From: Sphingomonas immobilis
GTDB taxonomy: Bacteria > Pseudomonadota > Alphaproteobacteria > Sphingomonadales > Sphingomonadaceae
Reading direction: 5' to 3'
DNA: 64,000 bases
NCBI RefSeq assembly: GCF_030580995.1
Contig: NZ_JAUQSZ010000009.1
Coordinates: forward strand, 1 to 64,000
The notes beneath the pieces were generated by a model, which had not been told where the DNA came from, did not search any database, and saw nothing but the letters and a program-made list of their open reading frames with translations. Positions 1-10,473 of this stretch are shown in pieces. Position numbers and translations under genes: made by a program. Positions within the stretch are counted from its first letter, which is position 1, and each line of letters begins with the position of its first letter.

Positions 1-99
1 GAGCACCTCCGCGCACGCCGCCGCCGCGCCGGGGCCGGAAGCGCCGGCCCGCGGGGTTGCGTCCTCCCCGCTGGCGCCCTCCGAGGGCGGCGGCGTCAC
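1..99 (-). CDS. possible start of an unknown gene, cut by window edge
   Basis: A GTG codon at 99-97 overlaps the TGA stop of the preceding gene (GTGA), and the frame stays open to the window edge for about 33 codons. The visible peptide is rich in Ala, Gly and Pro and carries no recognisable motif. The only support is the overlapping arrangement with the two small genes upstream on the same strand. High-GC DNA often stays open by chance, so this could be spurious. Confidence 0.35.
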   Translation of the reverse strand, partial: MTPPPSEGASGEDATPRAGASGPGAAAACAEVL

Positions 100-398
100 G
101 TGCCGTCCCCCGGCGCATCCCAGCGCCCGAGCAAGGCGATGGCCGCGGCGTGGGGATCGGATGGCGCGGGGGGCGGACCCGGTTCGGCGGGTTCGGGCGC
201 GTCCGGTTCGTCGCCTTCGGGCTGCACGCCATCATCCCGCCAGGCGGGCCAGACCTCGCCCCGCGCTAGCGCCTCCCGTTTCAGGCGCGCGGCGAGCACG
301 TCGAGCTTGTGCTTGAGCGTTTCGCGCAGCGCATCGAGCGACACGGTCGACTGGCACCGCGGGCATATGCCTGCCGGCTTGCGCGCGCGCTTCACCAC
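96..398 (-). CDS. small hypothetical protein with one CxxC pair
   Basis: A 100-residue protein of unknown function. The N-terminus is basic (MVKRARKP) and is followed by CPRC, half of a possible zinc-binding knuckle, then a charged helical stretch to about residue 55. The C-terminal 45 residues are Pro/Glu/Asp/Ala-rich and probably disordered. The gene begins with two GTG codons in a row (398 and 395). The second forms a GTGA overlap with the stop of the upstream gene, which suggests translational coupling. The small, chained genes resemble phage or integrated-element modules, but nothing here proves that. The function is unknown. Confidence 0.5.
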   Translation of the reverse strand: MVKRARKPAGICPRCQSTVSLDALRETLKHKLDVLAARLKREALARGEVWPAWRDDGVQPEGDEPDAPEPAEPGPPPAPSDPHAAAIALLGRWDAPGDGT

Positions 399-625
399 AC
401 GCTCCGGCGCGCGTGAGGACCGACGCCGAGCGCGCGTTCCCAGGCATGGATGTTGGCGAGATGCTCGGACGCGATTTCAGGGATGGTGCCGATGAGGCGG
501 GCGTCGACGAGCGCCTGCCAATTGTCGCGCGCCTCCTGCTCCGGGCCGGTATAGGCGTTGTCGACGATGCCGGTGCGGCGGGAGAGCGGGTGTGGCCGCT
601 CGGGCGTTGGGATGTGGTCTGGCAT
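392..625 (-). CDS. small hypothetical protein
   Basis: A 77-residue protein that I do not recognise. The start at 625 is chosen because AGGAG lies about six bases upstream of this ATG. Opening further upstream would only add a short basic extension. The sequence is soluble and mostly helical in character after a Pro-rich N-terminus, with no membrane segment or signal peptide. Its stop overlaps the start of the next small gene on the same strand, so the two are probably co-transcribed and coupled. An accessory or phage-like origin is possible, but no hallmark gene is in view. Confidence 0.55.
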   Translation of the reverse strand: MPDHIPTPERPHPLSRRTGIVDNAYTGPEQEARDNWQALVDARLIGTIPEIASEHLANIHAWERALGVGPHARRSVW

Positions 626-699
626 GACATGCTCCTTTCGTTTATAAGAACGAAAAGGGTACATATGCCAGATCGGGGGCTGTAGGACAGAGCGCTGTG

Positions 700-800
700 C
701 GAGAGATTAGCGTTGGCTAATCGCGAGCCCGGCAAAGCCGGAGGCGCGCCCGGCCGGCGGCGCTACAGCGCCGTCCGACGACGCGGCTTTGCCGCGGCGG
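700..800. repeat. GC-rich palindromic repeat region
   Basis: This gene-free stretch carries a hairpin built on GATTAGC and GCTAATC (about 706-721) with flanking GCGA arms. It is followed by short inverted repeats such as CCGGCAAAGCCGG and GGCGCTACAGCGCC. Similar wording (GGCAAAGCC, CAGCGCC, CGTCGG) recurs near 14290-14370 and 30525-30620. It lies downstream of the toxin gene and may help end that transcript. Confidence 0.4.
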
Positions 801-829
801 GCTGATGCGGACGGTGCCCGCCGAGAGCG

Positions 830-1108
830 TCAGGGATATTGCTGCCGCGCGTGCAGCACCGCGACCACCTCGATCGCCGCCTCCCCGACGCGGTAGACGA
901 GGATGTAGTTGGGATGGACGATCGCCTCACGCGTGCCGGGCACGCGGCCGGGGCGGTGGATATAGGGGTGATCGGGCAGGCGTTCGGCGGTGTGCTGGAT
1001 CAGCGCGTTGATGCGCTCCGAGGCCGATACGTTGCGTTCGGCGATATAGTCGAGGATGCCGAGCAAATCCTCCGTCGCCTCATCCGTCCACTCGACGAAA
1101 AGCGTCAC
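830..1108 (-). CDS. parE: ParE/RelE-family toxin
   Basis: A 92-residue protein matching the ParE branch of the RelE/ParE toxin superfamily. It has an N-terminal WTDEATEDLLGILDYIAERN helix, the central GRPG-like turn (HRPGRVPGTRE), and the C-terminal strand pattern YILVYRV...IEVVAVLHARQ ending in Pro. ParE toxins usually poison DNA gyrase, and some relatives cleave mRNA on ribosomes. The target cannot be read from sequence. The start overlaps the stop of the upstream antitoxin gene by four bases (ATGA), the usual antitoxin-first, coupled arrangement. The length is normal for the family. Confidence 0.9.
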   Translation of the reverse strand: MTLFVEWTDEATEDLLGILDYIAERNVSASERINALIQHTAERLPDHPYIHRPGRVPGTREAIVHPNYILVYRVGEAAIEVVAVLHARQQYP

Positions 1109-1281
1109 TTGTTCTTATGCTTGTCGATCACCGCCTGCGCCATCGCCATTGCCCGATCGTGAGGGATACGCGGCTTGGTGGACGCCAGCGATTTCTCGAC
1201 CTTGGCGCGGAACCACGCATCATACGCCTCGGCTTCCTCGGTCGAGGCGAATTCGGACTCGATTGGGGTGAGCTTGGTCAT
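1105..1281 (-). CDS. antitoxin partner of ParE (stability-determinant type)
   Basis: A 58-residue acidic protein starting MTKLTPIESEF and containing EEAEAYDAWFRAKVEKSL and KPRIPHD. This pattern is typical of the small antitoxins annotated as stability determinants that pair with ParE in alphaproteobacteria. It should bind and neutralise the downstream toxin and repress the shared promoter, although no clear ribbon-helix-helix is visible. The ATG at 1281 is preferred to an upstream in-frame start because the family motif begins there. It overlaps the toxin start by four bases. Confidence 0.85.
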   Translation of the reverse strand: MTKLTPIESEFASTEEAEAYDAWFRAKVEKSLASTKPRIPHDRAMAMAQAVIDKHKNK

Positions 1282-1396
1282 TGGCGAAGTTCTAACAGCT
1301 TTTCCTGCCGGATATAGAGTCCACATTGCGCTCGACGGTATTGATCGCCGTACTTAGTCTATTCCACCCATTCAGTTTGCTTGCTACTTGGCCAAT

Positions 1397-2428
1397 ATGG
1401 TCAGTTGGGTGTCACCAAAATTTTCAAAAAACCGCGTCAATCGCGCTGGCCGTGCCATCGGCGAGGGAAACCCAACACCAGAAGACATTGAAGTCATGGA
1501 AAACTGGCGCGCGTCGCACGCCTACGTTTTGAATACGTTCCAAGCTACTCTTAGGAATAGATCAAGAGAAACAACAGCTGTAGTCGGTACGAGACTGAAA
1601 CGACGCGCAACTATCGAGAATAAAGTTCGCAGATTTCCAGACATGCAACTAGCTAGGATGCACGACATTGCGGGATGTCGGATTATTTTCGATACAGTTG
1701 AGCAACTTTTGGCGTTCAGAAATGATCTTCATCATGCGAGATTCAACCATAGAAGAAGGGGAGCTGACAACGAAGAGCGCTGGAATTACCTTGTTAACCC
1801 GAAACCAGATGGCTGTCGCGGTATACACGAAGTCTATGAATATGATGTGAGGTCTGAAGGCGGAAAAACTTGGAACGGGCTAAATGTTGAAATACAATTT
1901 CGAACCTTTGCTCAGCACGCCTGGTCAACAGCCGTAGAAGTTGCGGGCCTTCTTACACTCAACAAACCAAAATTTGGTCAGGGTAGTCCTGAACTCATTG
2001 AACAATTTCAGCTTGCCAGCGAATTAATCGCGCGATATTTTGAAGGAAGCACATCCTGCTTCCCAAGTCTTTCTATAGCCGAACTAAAAGATCGCTTTAA
2101 CAAATGCGAGTTCCAGACTCGGATTATTGAATTATTCCGTCGTGTAAATACTAAAGTGGTCGATATTGATTTCCGGAAAAATAATGTTCTCGTTTTCCCT
2201 TATGTAAAGGTAGAGGACGAAAATATGAGCGACCTTGAAGTATATTCGTTTGACAATGTTTTTAGGGCAATTGAGCGATACAACGCATTAGAGGAACGCA
2301 TGTCCAATACGGCCGACGTCGTACTCGTTCGCGCGGATTCTTTTGACAATATGAGGGTAACATTCCGAAATTACTTTGCGGACACAACAGATTTTGTTGA
2401 TATGGTCAATAAGGCATTGGAAGCATGA
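1397..2428 (+). CDS. RelA/SpoT nucleotidyltransferase-domain protein
   Basis: About 343 residues from the ATG at 1397 (a TTG three codons earlier is also open). Residues about 50-185 form a RelA/SpoT synthetase fold: a basic KRRATIENK segment, MHDIAGCR with the metal-binding Asp (about residue 90), the G-loop KPDGCRGIH, and VEIQFRT with the second acidic residue (about 165). There is no HD hydrolase, TGS or ACT domain. The last 130 residues contain a family-like end (VLVRADSFDNMR...NYFADTTDF). The G-loop Tyr that normally stacks on the nucleotide base is Cys here. Base composition is clearly AT-richer than all flanking genes, and codon use differs, suggesting transfer. Possible roles are a small alarmone synthetase or a toxSAS-type toxin or defence protein. 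The substrate is unknown. Confidence 0.85.
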   Translation: MVSWVSPKFSKNRVNRAGRAIGEGNPTPEDIEVMENWRASHAYVLNTFQATLRNRSRETTAVVGTRLKRRATIENKVRRFPDMQLARMHDIAGCRIIFDTVEQLLAFRNDLHHARFNHRRRGADNEERWNYLVNPKPDGCRGIHEVYEYDVRSEGGKTWNGLNVEIQFRTFAQHAWSTAVEVAGLLTLNKPKFGQGSPELIEQFQLASELIARYFEGSTSCFPSLSIAELKDRFNKCEFQTRIIELFRRVNTKVVDIDFRKNNVLVFPYVKVEDENMSDLEVYSFDNVFRAIERYNALEERMSNTADVVLVRADSFDNMRVTFRNYFADTTDFVDMVNKALEA

Positions 2429-2528
2429 TATAATCGATCATATGCTTATTTGGGTGCATTGTTTTCCCCAACATCCTTGCAGATACGCCCCGTAAAGTTC
2501 GCCGAGACTCACCACCACGCTGTTATCG

Positions 2529-5525
<2,997 letters not shown>

Positions 5526-5698
5526 TCGGAACACCGATGCTTCTGAATATGAGTCAGCATAGCCGAAGGTTCTATTTCTGTTCCGGGAGGATTGCCAGAG
5601 GAAGAAATAGGAAGCGGGCGGGAAAAGCGCCACCCCGACCGATCATCGAACGGAAAGCGGGCGATCGGGCGAGCAACTTCTATATCGACATAGCGTAA

Positions 5699-5720
5699 GG
5701 CCGCCCCTTGCGGGGCGGCC
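5699..5720. terminator. strong hairpin between hemerythrin gene and uvrA
   Basis: A perfect nine-base-pair stem, GGCCGCCCC with GGGGCGGCC around a four-base loop. It lies 35 bases past the end of the hemerythrin-domain gene and about 170 bases upstream of uvrA. It lacks a clear U-tract on the minus strand, so termination is inferred from the stem strength and position. Confidence 0.55.
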
Positions 5721-5755
5721 CATGGATCAGCGGCACGAAACCTTATCGCCCGATG

Positions 5756-6295
5756 TCAGGCGTCCGCGCCGACATAGCGCGACCATTCCTCCTGATACCG
5801 CTGCGTAATCATTGCTTGATCCGCCGCCGGTGCCTTTTCCGACAACTCGATGAACCATGTCCCTTCTTCCTGGTACATATGGTGCGCGACCGCGCCGCGG
5901 ATGTGCTCGAGCTTGTCGTCAAAATCCTGGCTGATCGGATCGAGCTTTTCGAGCATGGCCATCTGCATCTTCACCATAACCTGCTCGTTATACCCCAGCG
6001 TGGCATGACCCTTCTCGCCCGCCTCGCCGAGGCCGGGGTAGACCACAGCTTCCTCGGCGATCGCATGACCCGTCAGGATCACGCCAAGATGCTTGAGCGC
6101 GGCGGTACGCGAAGCTGCGTCACGCGCGGCCTTGGTCGCGGCGAATGCATCCTCCAGCAGCAGATGATGATCCAGGATCATGGCGAACCAGCCGCCCGGT
6201 ACCGCAACGGCTTGTGCATTGGCGCGCGCTTCCAGCCGTGCCTCGTTGCTCTCTGGAGGTGTGACGGCGGCGATCACTTGGTCAAGCACGGACAT
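5756..6295 (-). CDS. hemerythrin HHE domain protein
   Basis: A 179-residue cytoplasmic four-helix protein with the metal-binding pattern of hemerythrin/HHE domains: HH in MILDHHLLLEDAF (about residues 43-44), H and E in TGHAIAEEAVVYP (about 76-81), and HH with EE in VAHHMYQEEGTW (about 138-144). Such domains bind a di-iron centre and are linked to oxygen, NO or oxidative-stress sensing or iron storage in bacteria. The precise role is unknown. It is transcribed alone: the strong hairpin at 5699-5720 follows it and the upstream gene is more than 200 bases away. A GGAG-like site precedes the ATG. Confidence 0.85.
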   Translation of the reverse strand: MSVLDQVIAAVTPPESNEARLEARANAQAVAVPGGWFAMILDHHLLLEDAFAATKAARDAASRTAALKHLGVILTGHAIAEEAVVYPGLGEAGEKGHATLGYNEQVMVKMQMAMLEKLDPISQDFDDKLEHIRGAVAHHMYQEEGTWFIELSEKAPAADQAMITQRYQEEWSRYVGADA

Positions 6296-6516
6296 GGAGG
6301 TTCTCCTGTTGGTGAAAAAAGCTGTGTTTTTTCAAACAGTAGAACCATCGCTACGCATGCAATGTTCCCGCCGCCAAGGCGTCGCGACGGATATATTTCG
6401 CTAACCCTCAGCAAGACCGAGACCCTCGCGACAATCATTCGCGCCAGTGCTTCACCCGCTCCGTGTTGAGTAGAGGTTCATTCAACGACAAGCCCGCAGG
6501 CAACGTCCGAACCCGC

Positions 6517-7209
6517 CTAACCCTTTGCCGCGACCGGCGTCGGGGCGGGCACCGCGCGCGTCGCGCCGGGCACTTCGGGCGTGACCGGCACCAGCTCGTA
6601 GACGTCGAGCAGCGCGCCCTTGCCGGCGCGGGCGAGGGTGAGGCGCCAGCGGAAGGCATCGACACGTTCGATCACGCCGGCGAGATCGGCGGCGGCATCG
6701 GTGCCGTAGGCGGGCGGCGTGTCGGCGGCGGCGGCGCGCTGCGCGCCGAGGAAGATCAGGCGGTGATCGCCGTCCGGGTGGAGCCAGCCGCCGGGCAGGT
6801 TGCTGCCGGTCTGCTTGGTCAGCGCGATGCCCTTGGCGTCGCCCGTCACCACGCAGAAATCGGGCTTGAAGCCGATAAGGCCGCCGCGCGCGTCGAAGCG
6901 CAGCAGGCGGCAGCGGTACGGGCCGGGCGGGAGCGCGGGCAGATCCTTTGCCGCCGCCGGATCGAGCAGCGCGCCTTCGGTGGCGAGCGTGGCGCGCGCG
7001 CCCTTCTTCAGACCAGCGATGGCATGGGTCCAGACACCGGGCAGCGCGCCGATCCGTGCCAGATCGACATCGGTCGCGACCGCCTTCCACGCGGGGACCG
7101 GCGCGACCTCTACGACCGCGCTCGCGGCCGCCGATTTCGGATGACCGCCCCCCGCCGTGCAGGCGGCGAGCGCGGACAAGAGGATAAGCGCAAGCGCCAT
7201 GCGACGCAT
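6517..7209 (-). CDS. DUF4893 lipoprotein
   Basis: A 230-residue exported protein. Residues 1-16 are a lipoprotein signal ending in the lipobox LAAC (LLSALAACTAGG), so the mature protein is probably membrane-anchored in the periplasm. The body matches the DUF4893 pattern known from sphingomonads: LPGVWTHAIAG, EGALLDPAAA, PPGPYRCRLLRF, TKQTGSNLPGGWLHPDG, RLIFLGAQ and LAGVIERVDAFRWRL. No enzymatic function is known for the family. The gene is divergent from the Gln/Pro-rich lipoprotein gene, and a CtrA-type box sits in the shared upstream region. Confidence 0.85.
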   Translation of the reverse strand: MRRMALALILLSALAACTAGGGHPKSAAASAVVEVAPVPAWKAVATDVDLARIGALPGVWTHAIAGLKKGARATLATEGALLDPAAAKDLPALPPGPYRCRLLRFDARGGLIGFKPDFCVVTGDAKGIALTKQTGSNLPGGWLHPDGDHRLIFLGAQRAAAADTPPAYGTDAAADLAGVIERVDAFRWRLTLARAGKGALLDVYELVPVTPEVPGATRAVPAPTPVAAKG

Positions 7210-7289
7210 GTGGATTCCTTCCCGGTTCTGCGAAACTCCCGGCCGCAGTTCAGGCCTGCCGCCGTTAACGAATTGCTAAGCTCTCATGG

Positions 7290-7305
7290 TTAAGAAAGGG
7301 TTAAC
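7290..7305. promoter_or_regulatory. consensus CtrA-type box
   Basis: TTAAGAAAGGGTTAAC fits the TTAA-N7-TTAAC recognition sequence of the alphaproteobacterial cell-cycle regulator CtrA. It lies between two divergent lipoprotein genes, 81 bases before the DUF4893 start and 125 bases before the Gln-rich gene start, so it could act on either. A further GTTAACGA copy occurs 36 bases upstream (about 7264). Confidence 0.6.
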
Positions 7306-7429
7306 GAGAAAGAAACGGCGCGGGAGTTGCGCCCCCTTTCCCAACCTCCGGTGAACGATGCGCCCAGATGCGGTTCCGCGGCGTTGTGCGAGCTTCGGGG
7401 ATCGTTTCGGCGACCCAAGGAGCACGACG

Positions 7430-9061
7430 ATGGCCAATATGAGAGGATTTTCGCTGACCGCGAGCGCGCTGGCGCTGGCCGTCATGATCGGCGGCTGCGG
7501 GCAGCAGGGCACGCAGGACCAGCAAGCGTTGCTGGCGAATAGCACCAGCGCGGCGGCCCTGCCGCCGTTGCCCGATGTGCAGCCGCTGGCGGCAGGCCCG
7601 GCGACGCCGGTGCGCTATGCCCCCGGTGCGGCCGCGCTGCCGCGCGTGCGCCCGCTCGGCTACGCCACCGCGCCAGACGACGAGCGCTATGCGTGGATCG
7701 ACCGCGCCGACCGGATCAGCGACACGATCGGCGACGCGCCGCCCGATTATTACTTCGACTATGACGAGGGGGTCGAGCCGTGGGGCTGGGAGACGGCGGG
7801 CGGATACCGCACCTATGCCGAGCCGATCGACGGCGGATATCGCTATTATTACTATGATCCGGGTGCGGATGCGCCGTACCTGGTGCGCGATCCCTCCTAT
7901 TCCTACGGCTATCGCGATGGGCGGATCGTGACGGTCTACGATCGCGGCGGGCGCGCGTTGTCGGCCTATGAGGCGTCGCGGCGGGCGGACGAGGCCTCGC
8001 GCTATTATGCGCGGGCGCGGGCGCTGCGGCAGGCCTCCGATACGCGCGCGCGGCGCGGCGTGGTGGCGGCGCAATGGGCGGCGCGACGCGCGACGGTTGC
8101 GGCCGGACGCGCCGAATGGGACCGCGCGCGGGCGGACGATGCCGCGTGGCGCGCCTATCGCAGCCGCAACGAGGGTGCCGTCGACCAGCGGCGCTTCGCC
8201 GAGGAGCGTCAGGCGCGGGCGGGTGCGGCGCAGCGCTTCGCGACGTGGCAGGGCGAAGGCTTCCGCGGGCAAGCGCCGCGGCTCTATGCCGAGCGCGCGG
8301 CACAGATGCAGGCGCAGCGCCAGCAGCAGGCGGGCCAGCAACAGGCGCAACGCCAGCAAGCCGAGGCCGCGGCGCGCCAACAGGCCGACCGCCAGCGCTT
8401 CCAGCAGCAGCAGGCAGCCGGGCGCGATCCGCGCGAGCAGCAGCGCGCGGCAGCGGAGCAGCAGCGCAACCAGCAGATGCAGGCGCAACAGCGCCAACAG
8501 GCCGGGTTCGCGGCGCGGCAACAGCAGCAGGCGGCACAACGCCAGCAGGCCGATGCCGCGCGGGCCCGTCCGCCGATCCAGCAGCGGCCACAACAAGCCC
8601 CACCGCAGCAAGCGCCACAACGCTTTGCCGAGCGGCAACAGGCGCGCCAACAGGCGCAGCAGGTGGGGCAGCAGCGCGGCGACCAGCGCCGGGCGATGTT
8701 CGCGCAGCGCCAGCAACAGCAGGCGGCGCGGATGCAGGCTCAGGCTCAGCGGCCACAAGCTCCACAGCCGCAAGCGCAGCGCCGCTTCGAGGGACCGCGC
8801 CCGCAACCGCGTTTCGACGCACCACGGCCGCAGCCCAGGGTCGAAGCGCCGCGTCCCCAACCGAGGATGGAGGCCCCTCGCCCGCAGCCGCGCATGGAAG
8901 CGCCGCGCCCGCAGCCGAGGATGGAGGCACCCCGGCCGCAGCCGCGCATGGAGGCCCCACGCCCCCAGCCACAGATGCAGGCCCCCCGCCCGATGCCGCA
9001 GCCGCAGGCCCCGCATATCGGTGGCGGGGATCGCGGCGGCGGCGGGCGGCGCGACCGCTAG
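7430..9061 (+). CDS. Gln/Arg/Pro-rich repeat lipoprotein
   Basis: A 543-residue lipoprotein. AAGGAG lies seven bases before the ATG at 7430, and the signal ends with lipobox MIGGC (about residue 23). Residues about 75-180 are Tyr/Asp/Gly-rich (YYFDYDEG, YRYYYYDPG) and may form a small folded domain. Residues about 180-440 are a very Gln/Ala/Arg-rich, probably coiled or extended stretch. The end is a tandem array of nine-residue units PRPQPRMEA followed by a Gly/Arg tail. I do not recognise a functional family. The composition suggests an elongated periplasm- or surface-spanning protein, possibly crossing or contacting peptidoglycan. The gene has its own upstream region with a CtrA-type box, so expression may follow the cell cycle. 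Confidence 0.8.
   Translation: MANMRGFSLTASALALAVMIGGCGQQGTQDQQALLANSTSAAALPPLPDVQPLAAGPATPVRYAPGAAALPRVRPLGYATAPDDERYAWIDRADRISDTIGDAPPDYYFDYDEGVEPWGWETAGGYRTYAEPIDGGYRYYYYDPGADAPYLVRDPSYSYGYRDGRIVTVYDRGGRALSAYEASRRADEASRYYARARALRQASDTRARRGVVAAQWAARRATVAAGRAEWDRARADDAAWRAYRSRNEGAVDQRRFAEERQARAGAAQRFATWQGEGFRGQAPRLYAERAAQMQAQRQQQAGQQQAQRQQAEAAARQQADRQRFQQQQAAGRDPREQQRAAAEQQRNQQMQAQQRQQAGFAARQQQQAAQRQQADAARARPPIQQRPQQAPPQQAPQRFAERQQARQQAQQVGQQRGDQRRAMFAQRQQQQAARMQAQAQRPQAPQPQAQRRFEGPRPQPRFDAPRPQPRVEAPRPQPRMEAPRPQPRMEAPRPQPRMEAPRPQPRMEAPRPQPQMQAPRPMPQPQAPHIGGGDRGGGGRRDR
8795..9010 (+). repeat. coding minisatellite, eight 27-base units
   Basis: Eight contiguous 27-base units encode PRPQPRFDA, PRPQPRVEA, four PRPQPRMEA, PRPQPQMQA and PRPMPQPQA. 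Units differ mostly at third positions and at the RM/RV/RF residues. The array sits at the C-terminal end of the Gln-rich lipoprotein gene. Copy number is likely to vary between strains. Confidence 0.85.
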
Positions 9062-9148
9062 GACTGCCCCGACTCCGGCATCTCCCGTATTGCCTCCGTG
9101 GCGGCGCGGCATAAGGTGGCGGCGTCACTACCGGGGGGAGTTTCACCG

Positions 9149-9655
9149 ATGCGTTCGCTTTTCATCGCCGCCACCGCGCTTGCGTTGGCCGCCGGCCCTG
9201 CACAGGCGCAGGAGATCGTCCGCAAGGGTGCGGCCTCCGCCGCGATCTCGACCAGCGTGGCATTGCCGGCGGGATCGACGCTGGTCTATGTCAGCGGCCT
9301 CACGCCCGATCCCATCCCCGGCATGGCGGAGAACGATCCGTCGCGCTTCGGCGACACCGAGACGCAGACGCGCTCCGTGCTCAAGAAGATCAACGATGCG
9401 CTGGCCGAACACGGCATGGGTCCGGGCGATGTGGTGATGATGCGCGTGCTGCTGGTCGGCGTGCCGGGACCGGGCGGCGGCAAGATGGATTTCGCAGGGA
9501 TGATGAAGGCCTATCGCCAGGTCTACGGCACGCCGCAGCAGCCGAAAAAGCCCGCGCGGATCACCTCGCAGGTGGTGGCGCTCGCCAATCCGGCTTTCCT
9601 CGTCGAGATCGAGGCGACCGCCGCCAAGGCCCCGGCCAGGCCCGCCAGGAAGTAA
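9149..9655 (+). CDS. exported RidA-family protein
   Basis: A 168-residue protein with an N-terminal signal peptide (MRSLFIAATALALAAGPAQA) followed by a RidA/YjgF/YER057c-type domain: LVYVSGLTPDP, DTETQTRSVLKKINDALAEHG, GDVVMMRVLLVG and FLVEIEATA at the end. Cytosolic RidA hydrolyses reactive enamine/imine intermediates. This one is predicted to be periplasmic, where the substrate is unknown, and the key Arg of true RidA in the C-terminal region is not obvious. The start at 9149 is chosen because the signal peptide begins there, with a GGGGGGAG site eight bases upstream. It is a single gene. Confidence 0.85.
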   Translation: MRSLFIAATALALAAGPAQAQEIVRKGAASAAISTSVALPAGSTLVYVSGLTPDPIPGMAENDPSRFGDTETQTRSVLKKINDALAEHGMGPGDVVMMRVLLVGVPGPGGGKMDFAGMMKAYRQVYGTPQQPKKPARITSQVVALANPAFLVEIEATAAKAPARPARK

Positions 9656-9744
9656 GTGTGGCGCGCGCGCAACAGCGCGTGACATTTGCGCGAACATTGC
9701 AGGGCCGCAACACGGCGGATAAGTCCCTGCGATAGCCATGCGCC

Positions 9745-10473
9745 ATGCAACCCGCCCTTTCCGTGGATCTTGAGACCCGCCTGCTGATCGTCGACGACGA
9801 TCCCGGCATCCGCGACCTGACCGCGTCGTTCCTGACCGATCACGGCTATATCGTCGACGTCGCCGCCAACGGGCCCGCGATGCGCGCCGCGCTGACGCGG
9901 GCGCAATACGATCTCGTCGTGCTCGACGTGATGATGCCGGGCGAGGACGGGCTGACGATCCTGCGCTCGCTCGACCGCGCGACGATGCCCGCCATCATCA
10001 TCATGTCGGTGATCGGCGAGGAGATCGACCGGATCATCGGGCTGGAGCTGGGCGCGGACGATTACATCGCCAAGCCCGCCTCCCCGCGCGAGCTGCTGGC
10101 GCGGATCCGCTCGGTGCTGCGGCGCGGGCGCGGCGTGGCGGCAGTGGCGCCCGCGCGGCCCTCGCTGCGCTTCGCGGGGTGGCGGCTCGACCCGGTCGCG
10201 CGCGAGCTGATCGACCCCGAAGAGACCGTCATCAACCTGTCGGACGGCGAGTTCCGGTTGCTGCTCGCGCTGGTCGAGCGGCCGCGGCGGACGCTGACGC
10301 GCGACCAGTTGCTCGATCTGTCGCGCGGCGAGAATACCGAGCATTTCGACCGCGCGATCGACGTGCAGGTGAGCCGGCTGCGACGAAAACTGTCGCGCTC
10401 GGGCGGCGAGGAGCTGATCCGCACGATCCGCAACGAAGGCTATCTGTTCACCGCCGACGTGACGCGTGGCTGA
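9745..10473 (+). CDS. OmpR-family response regulator
   Basis: A 242-residue two-domain regulator. Residues 12-125 form a receiver domain with the acidic pair in LLIVDDDPG, the phosphoacceptor Asp in LVVLDVMMPG (about residue 62) and the Lys in DDYIAKPASP. Residues about 140-240 form a winged-helix OmpR/PhoB-type DNA-binding domain (NLSDGEFRLLLALVERP, DRAIDVQVSRLRRKL, IRTIRNEGYLF). The gene overlaps the histidine-kinase gene downstream, so the two form a cognate pair. The signal is unknown. Confidence 0.95.
   Translation: MQPALSVDLETRLLIVDDDPGIRDLTASFLTDHGYIVDVAANGPAMRAALTRAQYDLVVLDVMMPGEDGLTILRSLDRATMPAIIIMSVIGEEIDRIIGLELGADDYIAKPASPRELLARIRSVLRRGRGVAAVAPARPSLRFAGWRLDPVARELIDPEETVINLSDGEFRLLLALVERPRRTLTRDQLLDLSRGENTEHFDRAIDVQVSRLRRKLSRSGGEELIRTIRNEGYLFTADVTRG

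Noticed and set aside
5526..5633. 36-residue extension of UvrA at the N-terminus
   Set aside because: The residues are not UvrA-like and the conserved family start is the Met at 5525.
8795..9010. Regular repeats resembling a CRISPR array
   Set aside because: Units are contiguous without spacers, keep frame and encode a periodic peptide, so this is a coding minisatellite.
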